From positions 1,426,001 to 1,490,000 of the forward strand of contig NZ_CP022316.1 in assembly GCF_002216795.1 (NCBI RefSeq): a stretch of 64,000 nt of DNA. Direction: 5' to 3'. Below the pieces are notes generated by a model. The model was not told where the DNA came from, did no database searches, and saw nothing but the letters and a program-made list of their open reading frames with translations. How positions within the stretch are numbered: the stretch's first letter is position 1; every line of letters begins with the position of its first letter. Of the stretch, positions 9,227 through 16,185 are shown in pieces. The translations under genes and the position numbers were made by a program. Origin of the DNA: Brachybacterium avium (GTDB lineage: Bacteria > Actinomycetota > Actinomycetes > Actinomycetales > Dermabacteraceae).

Positions 9227-9540
9227 CAGAACTTCAGTCCTCCCTCTTCGATGCCGCGGAAGAAGTAGCGTTGGGTGAAGAAGAAGGTGATCACGACCGG
9301 CAGCATCGCAGTGATCGCGCCGGCCAGCACCACCCGGTAGTCGGTGCCGAAGGAGCCCTCGAGCCGGGAGATGCCCAGCATCATGGTCATGTTGTCATCG
9401 GACTGGATCACCAGCAGCGGCCACAGGAAATCCTGCCAGGCGAAGATGAACGCCGTCAGGCCCACCACCACGAGCGAACCCTTGACCTGCGGCAGGAAGA
9501 TCTTCCCGAAGCGCTGCGTCTCGCTCGCGCCGGTCGAGGG
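9226..9540 (-). pseudogene. 3'-terminal remnant of a carbohydrate ABC permease (MalG-like)
   Basis: Only the last about 105 codons of a sugar importer permease remain. They begin inside the cytoplasmic EAA loop (GASETQRFGKIFLPQ) and continue through two membrane segments with AFIFAWQDFLWPLL and end in YFFRGIEEGGLKF, a standard MalG-type C-terminus. A complete protein would be about 280-300 residues. The homology stops abruptly near 9530, where unrelated sequence (MARAPGPPST) supplies an accidental start. This marks a deletion or recombination breakpoint that removed the 5' end and any upstream permease and binding-protein genes. A stable functional product is unlikely. Confidence 0.8.
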
Positions 9541-9743
9541 AGGGCCCGGCGCTCTCGCCACGGCTGCCGCTACCGCCCGTCCGGAGGCCGTCGCACCTCT
9601 GGGCGGCTGCGGCGTCGAACCATAGACGGGTGCCCGATTTGCGGCTTATGCTCTGCGCTACCGGCCCCTCTGCCGTGCCTGCATGCCTGTCTGCTCTGCG
9701 GCCGTGCAGCGGTCACATCGCCGGTCACCCCGAGGAGGGGGCA

Positions 9744-9962
9744 ATGGTCGACAACGCTCCGCAGCCCGACAAGTCCGAGCCCGATCCCGAGTCCAGATCA
9801 GACTCCGGCCCTGAGCCTGAACCCGACGTCATTCCCGAGACCCCGTTCATGGTCACTACTGCGCCGGTGGAGCACTGGGGCATCGAGGTCACTCACGCGG
9901 TCGAGGCCGGGGGGACCGTGACCACGGACGACGGTCCCCTCAGTCCGCTTGAGCCCGAATGA
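9744..9962 (+). CDS. Small acidic hypothetical protein upstream of the DUF6338-like gene
   Basis: 72 residues, not recognised. The first half is a low-complexity Asp/Pro/Glu/Ser stretch (KSEPDPESRSDSGPEPEPD), the second has FMVTTAPVEHWGIEVTHAVEAG, which looks structured. GAGGAGGGGG directly upstream of the ATG at 9744 is a strong ribosome site, and the stop overlaps the next start (ATGA), so the two proteins are translationally coupled and probably work together. No membrane segment or signal peptide. A longer in-frame start at 9630 is possible but adds non-conserved-looking sequence. Confidence 0.65.
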   Translation: MVDNAPQPDKSEPDPESRSDSGPEPEPDVIPETPFMVTTAPVEHWGIEVTHAVEAGGTVTTDDGPLSPLEPE

Positions 9963-10612
9963 TCCCCGACAGTGTGGAGACGGTCGCGGCCTTCCTCCTC
10001 CTCATCGCCCCCGGTTACGTCTGGCAGACGAGGGCCGCGAAGTATCTCCCCGAGCTGAAGGCCTCGGCCCTGCGGGAAGCGACGCGGATCGTCTTCGCTT
10101 CACTGATCCCCAGCATTCTCGCCGCGCTTCTGGTGCTCACTCTGCTCAGGGACCAGCTCCCGGTGCTCCGTGCAGACCCCGATCCCCTTCACGTGGTCAT
10201 CGCCAGCATCACCATCAGCGCTGTCGCGTGTCTCTTCGCGTATCTCGGAGCCCTGTTCCATTTCCGCAAGGAACGCCGATGGGCAAGCCAGATCAGCGGT
10301 GGCTCCGCCCTGTACAAGGCCCTGACGCAGTACCCGGAGAACTCGAAGGTCGCCCAGGTGCTGGTCACCGCCCGCCTCAAGGACGGCACCGTCTGGCGCG
10401 GTGCACACATGGCCCACGACGTCGAGGCTGAGGTCCCGTTCAGAACGCTCTTCCTGGCCCCACCTCTCGTCCGCAGGAACGCCACCACGGGCACCGTCGC
10501 CGAGTACGGGACGGGGAACTACGTCGTGATACCGCTGGACCAGGTGAGCTCACTGCAGCTGAAGTACCGCTCGGGGAAGGAGTCCGGGAAGGCAGAGGCT
10601 GCCGCGAGCTGA
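9959..10612 (+). CDS. DUF6338-like membrane protein
   Basis: 217 residues with an N-terminal hydrophobic segment (VAAFLLLIAPGYVWQTR), two more membrane segments at about 47-65 and 76-98, and a soluble C-terminal half with a beta-rich region (ARLKDGTVWRGAHMAHD..., NYVVIPLDQVSSLQLKYR). The PGYVWQTR start and this layout match my memory of DUF6338 proteins, but no function is established for them. The gene is coupled to the 72-residue acidic gene by an ATGA overlap. The pair lies between two copies of the Ltp gene in accessory DNA, so a role in envelope stress or phage resistance is possible but unproven. Confidence 0.7.
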   Translation: MIPDSVETVAAFLLLIAPGYVWQTRAAKYLPELKASALREATRIVFASLIPSILAALLVLTLLRDQLPVLRADPDPLHVVIASITISAVACLFAYLGALFHFRKERRWASQISGGSALYKALTQYPENSKVAQVLVTARLKDGTVWRGAHMAHDVEAEVPFRTLFLAPPLVRRNATTGTVAEYGTGNYVVIPLDQVSSLQLKYRSGKESGKAEAAAS

Positions 10613-11082
10613 CGTCCCGCGATCGCGCGTCGGGCGCTGCCTCCCTGTCAGGGATGCGTCGACCGACCCAGCCGAGCACGATCTCGGCGGTGAATGTCAC
10701 GACGAGCATGTCAGCGGCGATGCCGCCCCTCTCCCACTCTCTCGCTCCGCTCCCACTGGATTGCCCGTGCACCACGATCTGCCCCGCCCAAGCACGCACC
10801 GTCGTCCATCAGCTTCGGCGGATCCGGCCGATGCCAGCTGCCATGCCTCGACCCGTTGCGGGGCGGTTCCCGTGTCGCTGCAGTCCACCGGCCCGGCCCC
10901 GCGGTCGTGTGTGATGAGCTCGTCGGTGACGGTCACCGATCGCGATCCACCCGATATCAGCGCATCCTCACCCGATCACCCGTCGTAGAGCTTCTCCGAT
11001 AGACCGGGATATTGGTCCCGGTCAGCACACTCCGGCCTCCGAAAATCGACAGATGTCACGAGGGACACAATCGATTCGCGCT
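10613..11082. other. Long intergenic region without a recognisable gene
   Basis: About 470 bases with no coding stretch I can support; short open frames on both strands look like GC-driven shadows. One clear structure is a perfect 15-base palindrome CGGTGACGGTCACCG at 10924-10938 (7-base arms, one-base centre), a possible protein-binding site. On the minus strand near 10715-10630 a hydrophobic run (ADMLVVTFTAEIVLGWVG) could be a gene fragment but has no plausible extension. Confidence 0.4.
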
Positions 11083-11105
11083 TCAACTGTCCCACCGGTA
11101 GTTGA
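11083..11105 (+). promoter_or_regulatory. Inverted repeat in the promoter region of the intact Ltp gene
   Basis: TCAACT and AGTTGA form perfect 6-base arms around 11 bases, followed at once by GGATAGGAGTACTCG. The surrounding block is conserved at 7090-7130 upstream of the decayed copy, where the right arm has diverged. Conservation between the copies and the position about 170 bases before the GTG suggest an operator or promoter element with a long leader; the binding protein is unknown. Confidence 0.4.
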
Positions 11106-11272
11106 GGATAGGAGTACTCGACGTTCCACAGCATGACAGGGGCGGCGATGCCCGAGAGTCATCGTGCAGCTCAGCAGAACGACCGAATCTGCACAGTGGG
11201 TCACGGGCGCATCCCTCCCCTCCCCTCTTCGGGCCTCGTTCAAGCGCCCGAACTCAGCATCAGGAGCAGCCT

Positions 11273-12112
11273 GTGTCCTCCACGGATCCTCAGGGGCAGA
11301 ACCAGCCCCCGTACGACCCCTCGTCCGCTCAGCCTCAGTTCGGCGCGCCCTACGGCACGGCGCCCGGCCAGAACACACCTGGCACGCCGAAGAAGGGCGG
11401 CAAGGGCAAGTTCATCGCCCTGGGCTGCGGCATCCTCGCCCTCCTCGTGCTCGTCCTGCTCGGCGGATGCGCCGCCCTCATCGCGACCAGCGGCGGCGAC
11501 TCCGAGGACGACGCCCCCGCGACCTCGCAGCAGAGCGAGGCCCCTGCCGCGGACGAGGCCGATGCCGAGCCGGCCGAGCAGGAGGAACCCGCCGAGGACG
11601 AGGCCGAGGAGGACGCCCCTGCCGAGGAGGACGCTCCTGCCGAGGATTCCGGCGTCCCGGCCGACCACACGTCGGCGCTGACCTCGGCCGAGAGCTACTC
11701 CGAGCTGATGCACATGTCCAAGCAGGGCATCTTCGACCAGCTCACCTCCGAATACGGCGACCAGTTCTCCGACGAGGCCGCGCAGTACGCGATCGACACC
11801 ATCGACGCGGACTGGAACGAGAACGCGCTCGGCTCGGCAGAGACCTACTCGGACCTGATGTACATGTCCAAGCAGGGCATCTTCGAGCAGCTCACCTCCG
11901 AGCACGGTGACCAGTTCACCGAGGAGCAGGCCCAGTACGCGATCGACAACATCGACGCCGACTGGAACGAGAACGCACTGGAGTCGGCGCGCGTCTACCA
12001 GGACGACATGGCCATGTCCCCCGACGCGATCCGCGATCAGCTGACCTCCGAGTACGGAGACCAATTCACCGCCGAGCAGGCCGACTACGCGGTCGAGAAC
12101 CTCGACAGCTGA
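11273..12112 (+). CDS. Membrane-anchored Ltp-family protein with three Ltp repeats
   Basis: 279 residues. Order: Gln/Pro-rich cytoplasmic N-terminus, one transmembrane helix at about 45-70 (KFIALGCGILALLVLVLLGG), an Ala/Glu/Asp-rich linker of about 60 residues, then three tandem repeats of about 48 residues. Each repeat follows the pattern SA-SYS-LM-MSKQGIFDQLTSEYGDQF...YAI--IDADWNENAL; the third is diverged and ends the protein. This is the host-cell-surface-exposed lipoprotein (Ltp) repeat family, named for the superinfection-exclusion lipoprotein of streptococcal phage TP-J34. Most actinobacterial members have no tested role. The Cys after the helix does not form a proper lipobox, so I expect a transmembrane anchor with the repeats outside. 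The start is GTG with AGGAG seven bases upstream. A perfect terminator follows. A degenerate paralogue lies 4 kb to the left. Confidence 0.88.
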   Translation: MSSTDPQGQNQPPYDPSSAQPQFGAPYGTAPGQNTPGTPKKGGKGKFIALGCGILALLVLVLLGGCAALIATSGGDSEDDAPATSQQSEAPAADEADAEPAEQEEPAEDEAEEDAPAEEDAPAEDSGVPADHTSALTSAESYSELMHMSKQGIFDQLTSEYGDQFSDEAAQYAIDTIDADWNENALGSAETYSDLMYMSKQGIFEQLTSEHGDQFTEEQAQYAIDNIDADWNENALESARVYQDDMAMSPDAIRDQLTSEYGDQFTAEQADYAVENLDS

Positions 12113-12141
12113 CGGTCACGCACGCAGCCCTCAGGGCTGCT

Positions 12142-12179
12142 CGAGGGGCTCGCCGAGATCCGTCTCGGCGAGCCCCTCG
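12142..12179 (+). terminator. Strong terminator hairpin after the Ltp gene
   Basis: A perfect 17-bp stem (CGAGGGGCTCGCCGAGA pairing with its complement) around a TCCG tetraloop, 30 bases after the Ltp stop codon. There is no long T tract, as is common in GC-rich actinobacteria. Its core GAGGGGCTC...GAGCCCC is shared with the hairpin at 7748-7790. Confidence 0.88.
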
Positions 12180-12188
12180 TCCCCTGCC

Positions 12189-12921
12189 ATGACGGAGGGT
12201 GCAGGAGAGCTGGGCGAGCCTGCCGGCGCCCCGAGCGCGAGACGGTCGAACGCGAGCGGGAAGAGCTTCGTGACTTCGTCCGGACCCTGTCCACCGGCGA
12301 CATCAGATCCGGGAGCTGGTTCGAGAAGCTCCTGGTCTTCTCGCTGAGGAACTACACCGAGAAGGTCGATGCCCGGTACTTCTGGTCAAGGGGTCCATCG
12401 CCGGCCCGACCCTGACAGCGGCCAAAGCTCTGCCGGTGGTGGGGAAGTTCCTGCTCCAGAGGAACATCATCAAGATCGGGATCCCGCTGGTCGGGGTTCC
12501 CCTCTTCGTCGGCCTCAACTACTACTCGACGCGGGCGGTCGGCGCCCATGCACGCGAGATCTTCCGCGACGACGCCCGCATCATCGAGCTCGCCGGGAAG
12601 CTCTCCGAGCGCACCCGTCACCCGCATCTCCTGCCCTGGGTCGCGATGATCATCATCCTGGCCGACGGCAGGTCCACGGATCAGGAGACCTTCCTGCTCA
12701 AGCACCTGGTGCAGCAGCTGCGCGAACGTCATCAGGTCGAGGACGAGGAATTCGCCGCCGCCATCGCCTTCGATCCCCTCGAGGTGTGGCGTCGCGTGCA
12801 GGCCGAGCCCGGGGACAAGAGCGACCTCGTCGACGCCGCCGAGGCCGTCGCCGCCGTCGACGGCGTCTCGAACCGGAAGGAACAGCGGGCGATCGCCGAC
12901 CTGACGGCCCGGTGCTGGTGA
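12189..12921 (+). CDS. EcsC-like/TerB-like hypothetical protein, frameshifted twice
   Basis: As written the frame breaks twice, but restoring one C in the run at 12229-12232 and one G at 12375-12376 gives a continuous product of about 244 residues from ATG 12189. The N-terminal part (RETVEREREELRDF, then EKLLVFSLRNYTEKV and GIPLVGVPLFVGLNYYSTRAVGAHAREIF) resembles EcsC-family proteins with their short hydrophobic core. The C-terminal part has two TerB-like acidic helical signatures, ILADGRSTDQETFLL and VAAVDGVSNRKEQRAI. The last 161 codons (12436-12921) are intact. Both lesions are single-base losses in G/C runs, so sequencing error is a serious alternative to a true pseudogene. No ribosome site is obvious. 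Function unknown; both families are loosely linked to membrane stress. Confidence 0.55.
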
Positions 12922-12930
12922 CCCCGCGAT

Positions 12931-12957
12931 CGTGAACCCCACCAGCGGAGGTTCACG
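12931..12957. terminator. Bidirectional terminator hairpin
   Basis: CGTGAACC and GGTTCACG form perfect 8-base arms around an 11-base loop, between the convergent ends of the EcsC/TerB-like gene (plus) and the LysR gene (minus, ending 12972). Confidence 0.7.
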
Positions 12958-12971
12958 GACGCACTGCTCTC

Positions 12972-13874
12972 TCAGGTCGCGGCGGCCACCGCGACCAGCT
13001 CACCGGCCAGGCCCGTCAGCCGGCGCGGCCCGGACCACACCGCGGTCAGCGGCCGCGTGATCCCGCGGCCCTCGAAGGGCACCCGCAGCAGATGGCCGCG
13101 CGCGAGATGATCACGCAGGGCCAGCTCGCTCAGCACGGCTGGCCCCACGCCCGCCGCCACTGCGACCCGCACCGCCGCATTGCTGCTGAGCACCTGCGCC
13201 GGCTCGACCGGCACATGATCGGCGAGCAGCTCCTGCAGCGCCTCCCGGGTCCCCGAGCCCGGTTCGCGCACCACGAGAGGCGTCGCGGCCAGCTCGCGCA
13301 GCGAGATCTGGCCCGTGCGCGAGGCCCACTCGTGGTGCGGGCCGATCGCGACGAGGAGCTCGTCCTCCTGCACCACCCGCACCTGCAGCCGGACGGGCAC
13401 GTGGGGCGTCTCGACAAAGCCGAGCTGGAGATGACCCTGCTGCACCTGGTCGATGACCTGCGCCGAGTTCAGCACCGAGACGTCGATCCGTGCATCCTGC
13501 ACCCGAGCACGGACCGCGGCGAGCCACGCCGGCAACAGGGTCTCCGCGATCGTCATGCTGGCCCCCACCCGCAGCCGGGCGGGCGGCGCATCGCTCGTCT
13601 GGATCGCCCAGTCCCGCAATCCCTCCGCCGACTCGAGCACCTCCCGCGCGTGCCCGGCGAGCGCACGGCCGGACGGTGTGGGCACCGCTCCGGCCGGGTA
13701 CCGCTCGAGCAGTGTGAGGCCGACGGACGCCTCGAGCTCCGCCACGGTCCGGCTCGCATTCGACTGCGCCATGCCCACCCGACGCGCGCCTGCGCCGACG
13801 CTGCCCTCCTCCACCACCGCGACGAACAGCGCGAGCGTGCGGAGATTCGGCCACCAGTCCTTGGACACTCCCAT
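12972..13874 (-). CDS. LysR-family transcriptional regulator, probable regulator of the adjacent YeiH exporter
   Basis: 300 residues, standard LysR length. An N-terminal winged helix-turn-helix (about 11-70: LRTLALFVAVVEEGSVGAGARRVGMAQSNASRTVAELEA) is followed by a substrate-binding domain starting near residue 97 (PARLRVGASMTIAETLLPAWL), typical of the CysB/YeiE/CbbR group. It is divergently transcribed from the putative sulfite/sulfonate exporter gene with only 72 bases between starts; a LysR next to a YeiH gene is a recurring arrangement (YeiE-YeiH). A TACGGT box lies exactly six bases before the ATG, consistent with a leaderless transcript. The inducing ligand is unknown. Confidence 0.9.
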   Translation of the reverse strand: MGVSKDWWPNLRTLALFVAVVEEGSVGAGARRVGMAQSNASRTVAELEASVGLTLLERYPAGAVPTPSGRALAGHAREVLESAEGLRDWAIQTSDAPPARLRVGASMTIAETLLPAWLAAVRARVQDARIDVSVLNSAQVIDQVQQGHLQLGFVETPHVPVRLQVRVVQEDELLVAIGPHHEWASRTGQISLRELAATPLVVREPGSGTREALQELLADHVPVEPAQVLSSNAAVRVAVAAGVGPAVLSELALRDHLARGHLLRVPFEGRGITRPLTAVWSGPRRLTGLAGELVAVAAAT

Positions 13875-13946
13875 ATCGAAACCGTATGCCCCGGCATGGT
13901 GATTGACAACTGCCGGTCATGCCATGGCCGTTGAAAGACTCCTCGC

Positions 13947-14987
13947 ATGCTCCAACGCACCACCGCCCCCTCCCCCACCGCACCGCCCGCCCCCGCAGGG
14001 CGAGTGCAGAAGTACATCCCCGGGCTCCTGCTCTGCGCGGGCGCGACCCTCATCGCGATGACCGTCAACGCCTTCCTGCCCGGGGTGAGCCCGCTCATCG
14101 TCGCGATCATCGCCGGGATCGCGCTGACGAATGTGGTCCAGCTGCCTGCATCGACCTCCCCCGGGATCACGCTGGCCGCCAAGAAGCTGCTGCGTCTGGG
14201 CATCGTCTTCCTCGGGCTGCAGCTGGTGATCTCCGACATCCTCTCGCTCGGCGCACCGATGCTCGTGGTGATCGTGTGCATCGTCGGCGGCGGCCTGCTC
14301 GGCACGGTCGCGATGGGCCGGCTGCTGAAGATGCGCTCCGGGCAGGCCCTGCTCATCGCCTGCGGGTTCTCGATCTGCGGAGCCGCCGCGGTCGCCGGCG
14401 TCGAAGGGGTGACCGAGTCCGACGAGGAGGACGTGGTCACCGCGGTCGCGCTCGTGGTCATCTTCGGGACGCTGATGATCCCGCTCATCCCCTTCGCCGG
14501 CCAGCTGCTCGGCATGGACCCGTATCTCAACGGGATGTGGGCCGGTGGGTCGATCCACGAGATCGCCCAGGTGGTCGCCGCCGGAGGCATCATCGGCGGC
14601 GGCGCACTGGGCGTCGCGGTCATCGTGAAGCTCGCGCGCGTGCTCATGCTGGCGCCCATCGTCGCGATCCTCAGCCTCCGTCAGCGCCGTCTCGGACACA
14701 CCTCCGCCGAGGGCACGAAGCCGCCGCTGGTGCCGCTGTTCATCATCGGGTTCCTGGCCATGGTCATCCTGCGCTCCACCCTCCCCCTGCCCACCGCCGT
14801 GCTGGACATCGGCGGCCTGCTGCAGACCGCGCTGCTGTCCGCGGCGATGTTCGGACTCGGCTGCGGGGTGAAGATCCGCAACCTCGTCCACGTCGGGGCC
14901 CGCCCGTTCATCCTGGCCGCCTGCTCGACGGTCCTGGTCGCCGGGATCGCTTTCACCGGGGTCCAGATCAGCAGCCTCCTGGCCTGA
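13947..14987 (+). CDS. yeiH: YeiH/UPF0324-family putative sulfate or sulfonate exporter
   Basis: Polytopic membrane protein of 346 residues with about ten hydrophobic segments, matching UPF0324. Landmarks: an N-terminal GLLLCAGATLIAMTVNAFLPGVSPLIVAIIAGIAL, KKLLRLGIVFLGLQLVISDI, the conserved SICGAAAVAGVEGVTESDEEDV in the middle, and WAGGSIHEIAQVVAAGG. Annotators commonly call this family putative sulfate exporter; homologues are tied to sulfite, taurine or sulfoacetate metabolism. Divergent from a LysR regulator and followed 69 bases later by a universal stress protein gene on the same strand. No strong ribosome site precedes the ATG; AAGACT six bases upstream fits a leaderless start. Confidence 0.9.
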   Translation: MLQRTTAPSPTAPPAPAGRVQKYIPGLLLCAGATLIAMTVNAFLPGVSPLIVAIIAGIALTNVVQLPASTSPGITLAAKKLLRLGIVFLGLQLVISDILSLGAPMLVVIVCIVGGGLLGTVAMGRLLKMRSGQALLIACGFSICGAAAVAGVEGVTESDEEDVVTAVALVVIFGTLMIPLIPFAGQLLGMDPYLNGMWAGGSIHEIAQVVAAGGIIGGGALGVAVIVKLARVLMLAPIVAILSLRQRRLGHTSAEGTKPPLVPLFIIGFLAMVILRSTLPLPTAVLDIGGLLQTALLSAAMFGLGCGVKIRNLVHVGARPFILAACSTVLVAGIAFTGVQISSLLA

Positions 14988-15056
14988 GCACGCCGCTCCC
15001 CCGCCGGAGAGTCCTCTCCCGGCCGACCCACACCCGACAGACGCAAGGACGCTCCT

Positions 15057-15497
15057 ATGACCTCCACCCCACCAGCCCGCGTGATCGCCGCCGTCGACGG
15101 CTCCGAGTCATCCATCAAGGCGCTGCGCACCGCCGCCGAGTACGCCGCGACCCTGCAGGGGGAACTGCTCATCATCACCTGCTGGAAGGCCCCGGATTTC
15201 TACACCGGGGCCATCGCCGGTGACGCCGAGATCTTCCGGACCGAGGCCGCTCAGCAGCAGGAGGCCGCGATCGAGCGGGCGTTCCCCGGCGGCTGCCCGG
15301 TCACCGCCACGCGCCGCATCACCCACGGCCGCCCGGCACCCGCACTGGTCGCCGCGTCCAAGAACGCACAGCTACTCGTGCTCGGCACCCGTGGCCACGG
15401 CGAATTCGCGGCGCTGATCCTGGGTTCGGTCAGCCTGGAGTGCCTCACCCACGCCCACTGCCCCGTTCTGACCGTGCGTGTCTCCTCGCAGTCCTGA
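15057..15497 (+). CDS. Universal stress protein (UspA family)
   Basis: 146 residues, one Usp domain of standard length. It opens with RVIAAVDGSESSIKALRTAAEYA and ends with the ATP-binding pattern GTRGHGEFAALILGSVS (G-x2-G-x9-G-S), so it is predicted to bind ATP. Soluble, no signal. AAGG sits nine bases upstream of the ATG. It follows yeiH on the same strand and may share its transcript. Confidence 0.93.
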   Translation: MTSTPPARVIAAVDGSESSIKALRTAAEYAATLQGELLIITCWKAPDFYTGAIAGDAEIFRTEAAQQQEAAIERAFPGGCPVTATRRITHGRPAPALVAASKNAQLLVLGTRGHGEFAALILGSVSLECLTHAHCPVLTVRVSSQS

Positions 15498-15561
15498 GGC
15501 GCCGCTCCTGCGGTGTCGACATACAGCGTTCACCTCCCACGATGACTGCTCCACGCGCCGC

Positions 15562-16185
15562 TCACACCTTCGGAACGAGCCCCAGACGTTGGACGAGGTG
15601 CGGCATCCCCGTACCGGGCATGGGAGGGAGCTCCTCGAGTGGCGGCTGCGGCGTGCCGTCCAGATGAGAGCGCGGCACGGCATCGCCCACGGCGTCGTAA
15701 GGGAAGTCCGACGGGATCTCCTTCGCCCCGAGCGCGTCCGGGATCAGACGGCGATAGTGCGTCTGCGCGTCTTTCTGGTCCGCATAGCGCCGCACCTGTT
15801 CGTAGTGCGCGATGAGCCACACCTCGAAGCAGGGCCGGGAGACGACGCCGTACCAGCTCCGCGCCTTCGTCGTCTGACGTGTGCAGTTGTCGAGGAAGGG
15901 GTGGCGGTCGCGTCCGTCCTCGTCGACCACGAGCCATACCTCGTCGTAACTCTTCGTATCACCGTGCGGGCTGCTGAGCTTCTTGATGAGCGTGTCGGTC
16001 TCCCCGTTGATAAACACGACCTTCACAGCAAAATTCTGCTCCGTCGCCGCCTCGGAACGCAGTGCGCGCCTCTTTAGCTCTTCCAGATAGATCTTCTCCG
16101 TCAGAGCCCCGTTGGTGACGAGCAGAATCGATGTCTTCTCGGTCCGCGGCGCCCGACGGCGCCGCCTGCGGTCAGCGGCCATCAC
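15562..16185 (-). CDS. RloB-like protein, nuclease-type partner of RloA
   Basis: 207 residues with a basic N-terminus (DRRRRRRAPRTEK). The RloB core shows as ILLVTNGALTEKIYLEELKRR (residues 20-40), WLVVDEDGRDRHPFL (84-98), and the SRPCFEVWLIAHYE block near 116-130. RloB proteins have a Toprim-like layout in which the first motif is usually E-G-x-x-T-E; here the first Glu is Asn (TNGALTE) while the later T-E pair and the acidic DED cluster remain. The start overlaps the RloA gene by 14 bases, so the pair is co-translated. RloA/RloB-type pairs sit in restriction loci and defence islands, and lactococcal AbiL and PARIS use a comparable ATPase plus Toprim-like effector. A defence role is inferred, not shown. 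Confidence 0.85.
   Translation of the reverse strand: MMAADRRRRRRAPRTEKTSILLVTNGALTEKIYLEELKRRALRSEAATEQNFAVKVVFINGETDTLIKKLSSPHGDTKSYDEVWLVVDEDGRDRHPFLDNCTRQTTKARSWYGVVSRPCFEVWLIAHYEQVRRYADQKDAQTHYRRLIPDALGAKEIPSDFPYDAVGDAVPRSHLDGTPQPPLEELPPMPGTGMPHLVQRLGLVPKV

Noticed and set aside
7723-9268. Continuation of the decayed Ltp frame far into the fucosidase region on the plus strand
   Set aside because: The continuation is antisense to GH29 and has no homology; it exists because the Ltp frame slipped past its stop.
7050-12180. The Ltp genes as part of a prophage
   Set aside because: No integrase, capsid, terminase, lysis gene or attachment repeat is present; neighbours are metabolic or hypothetical genes.
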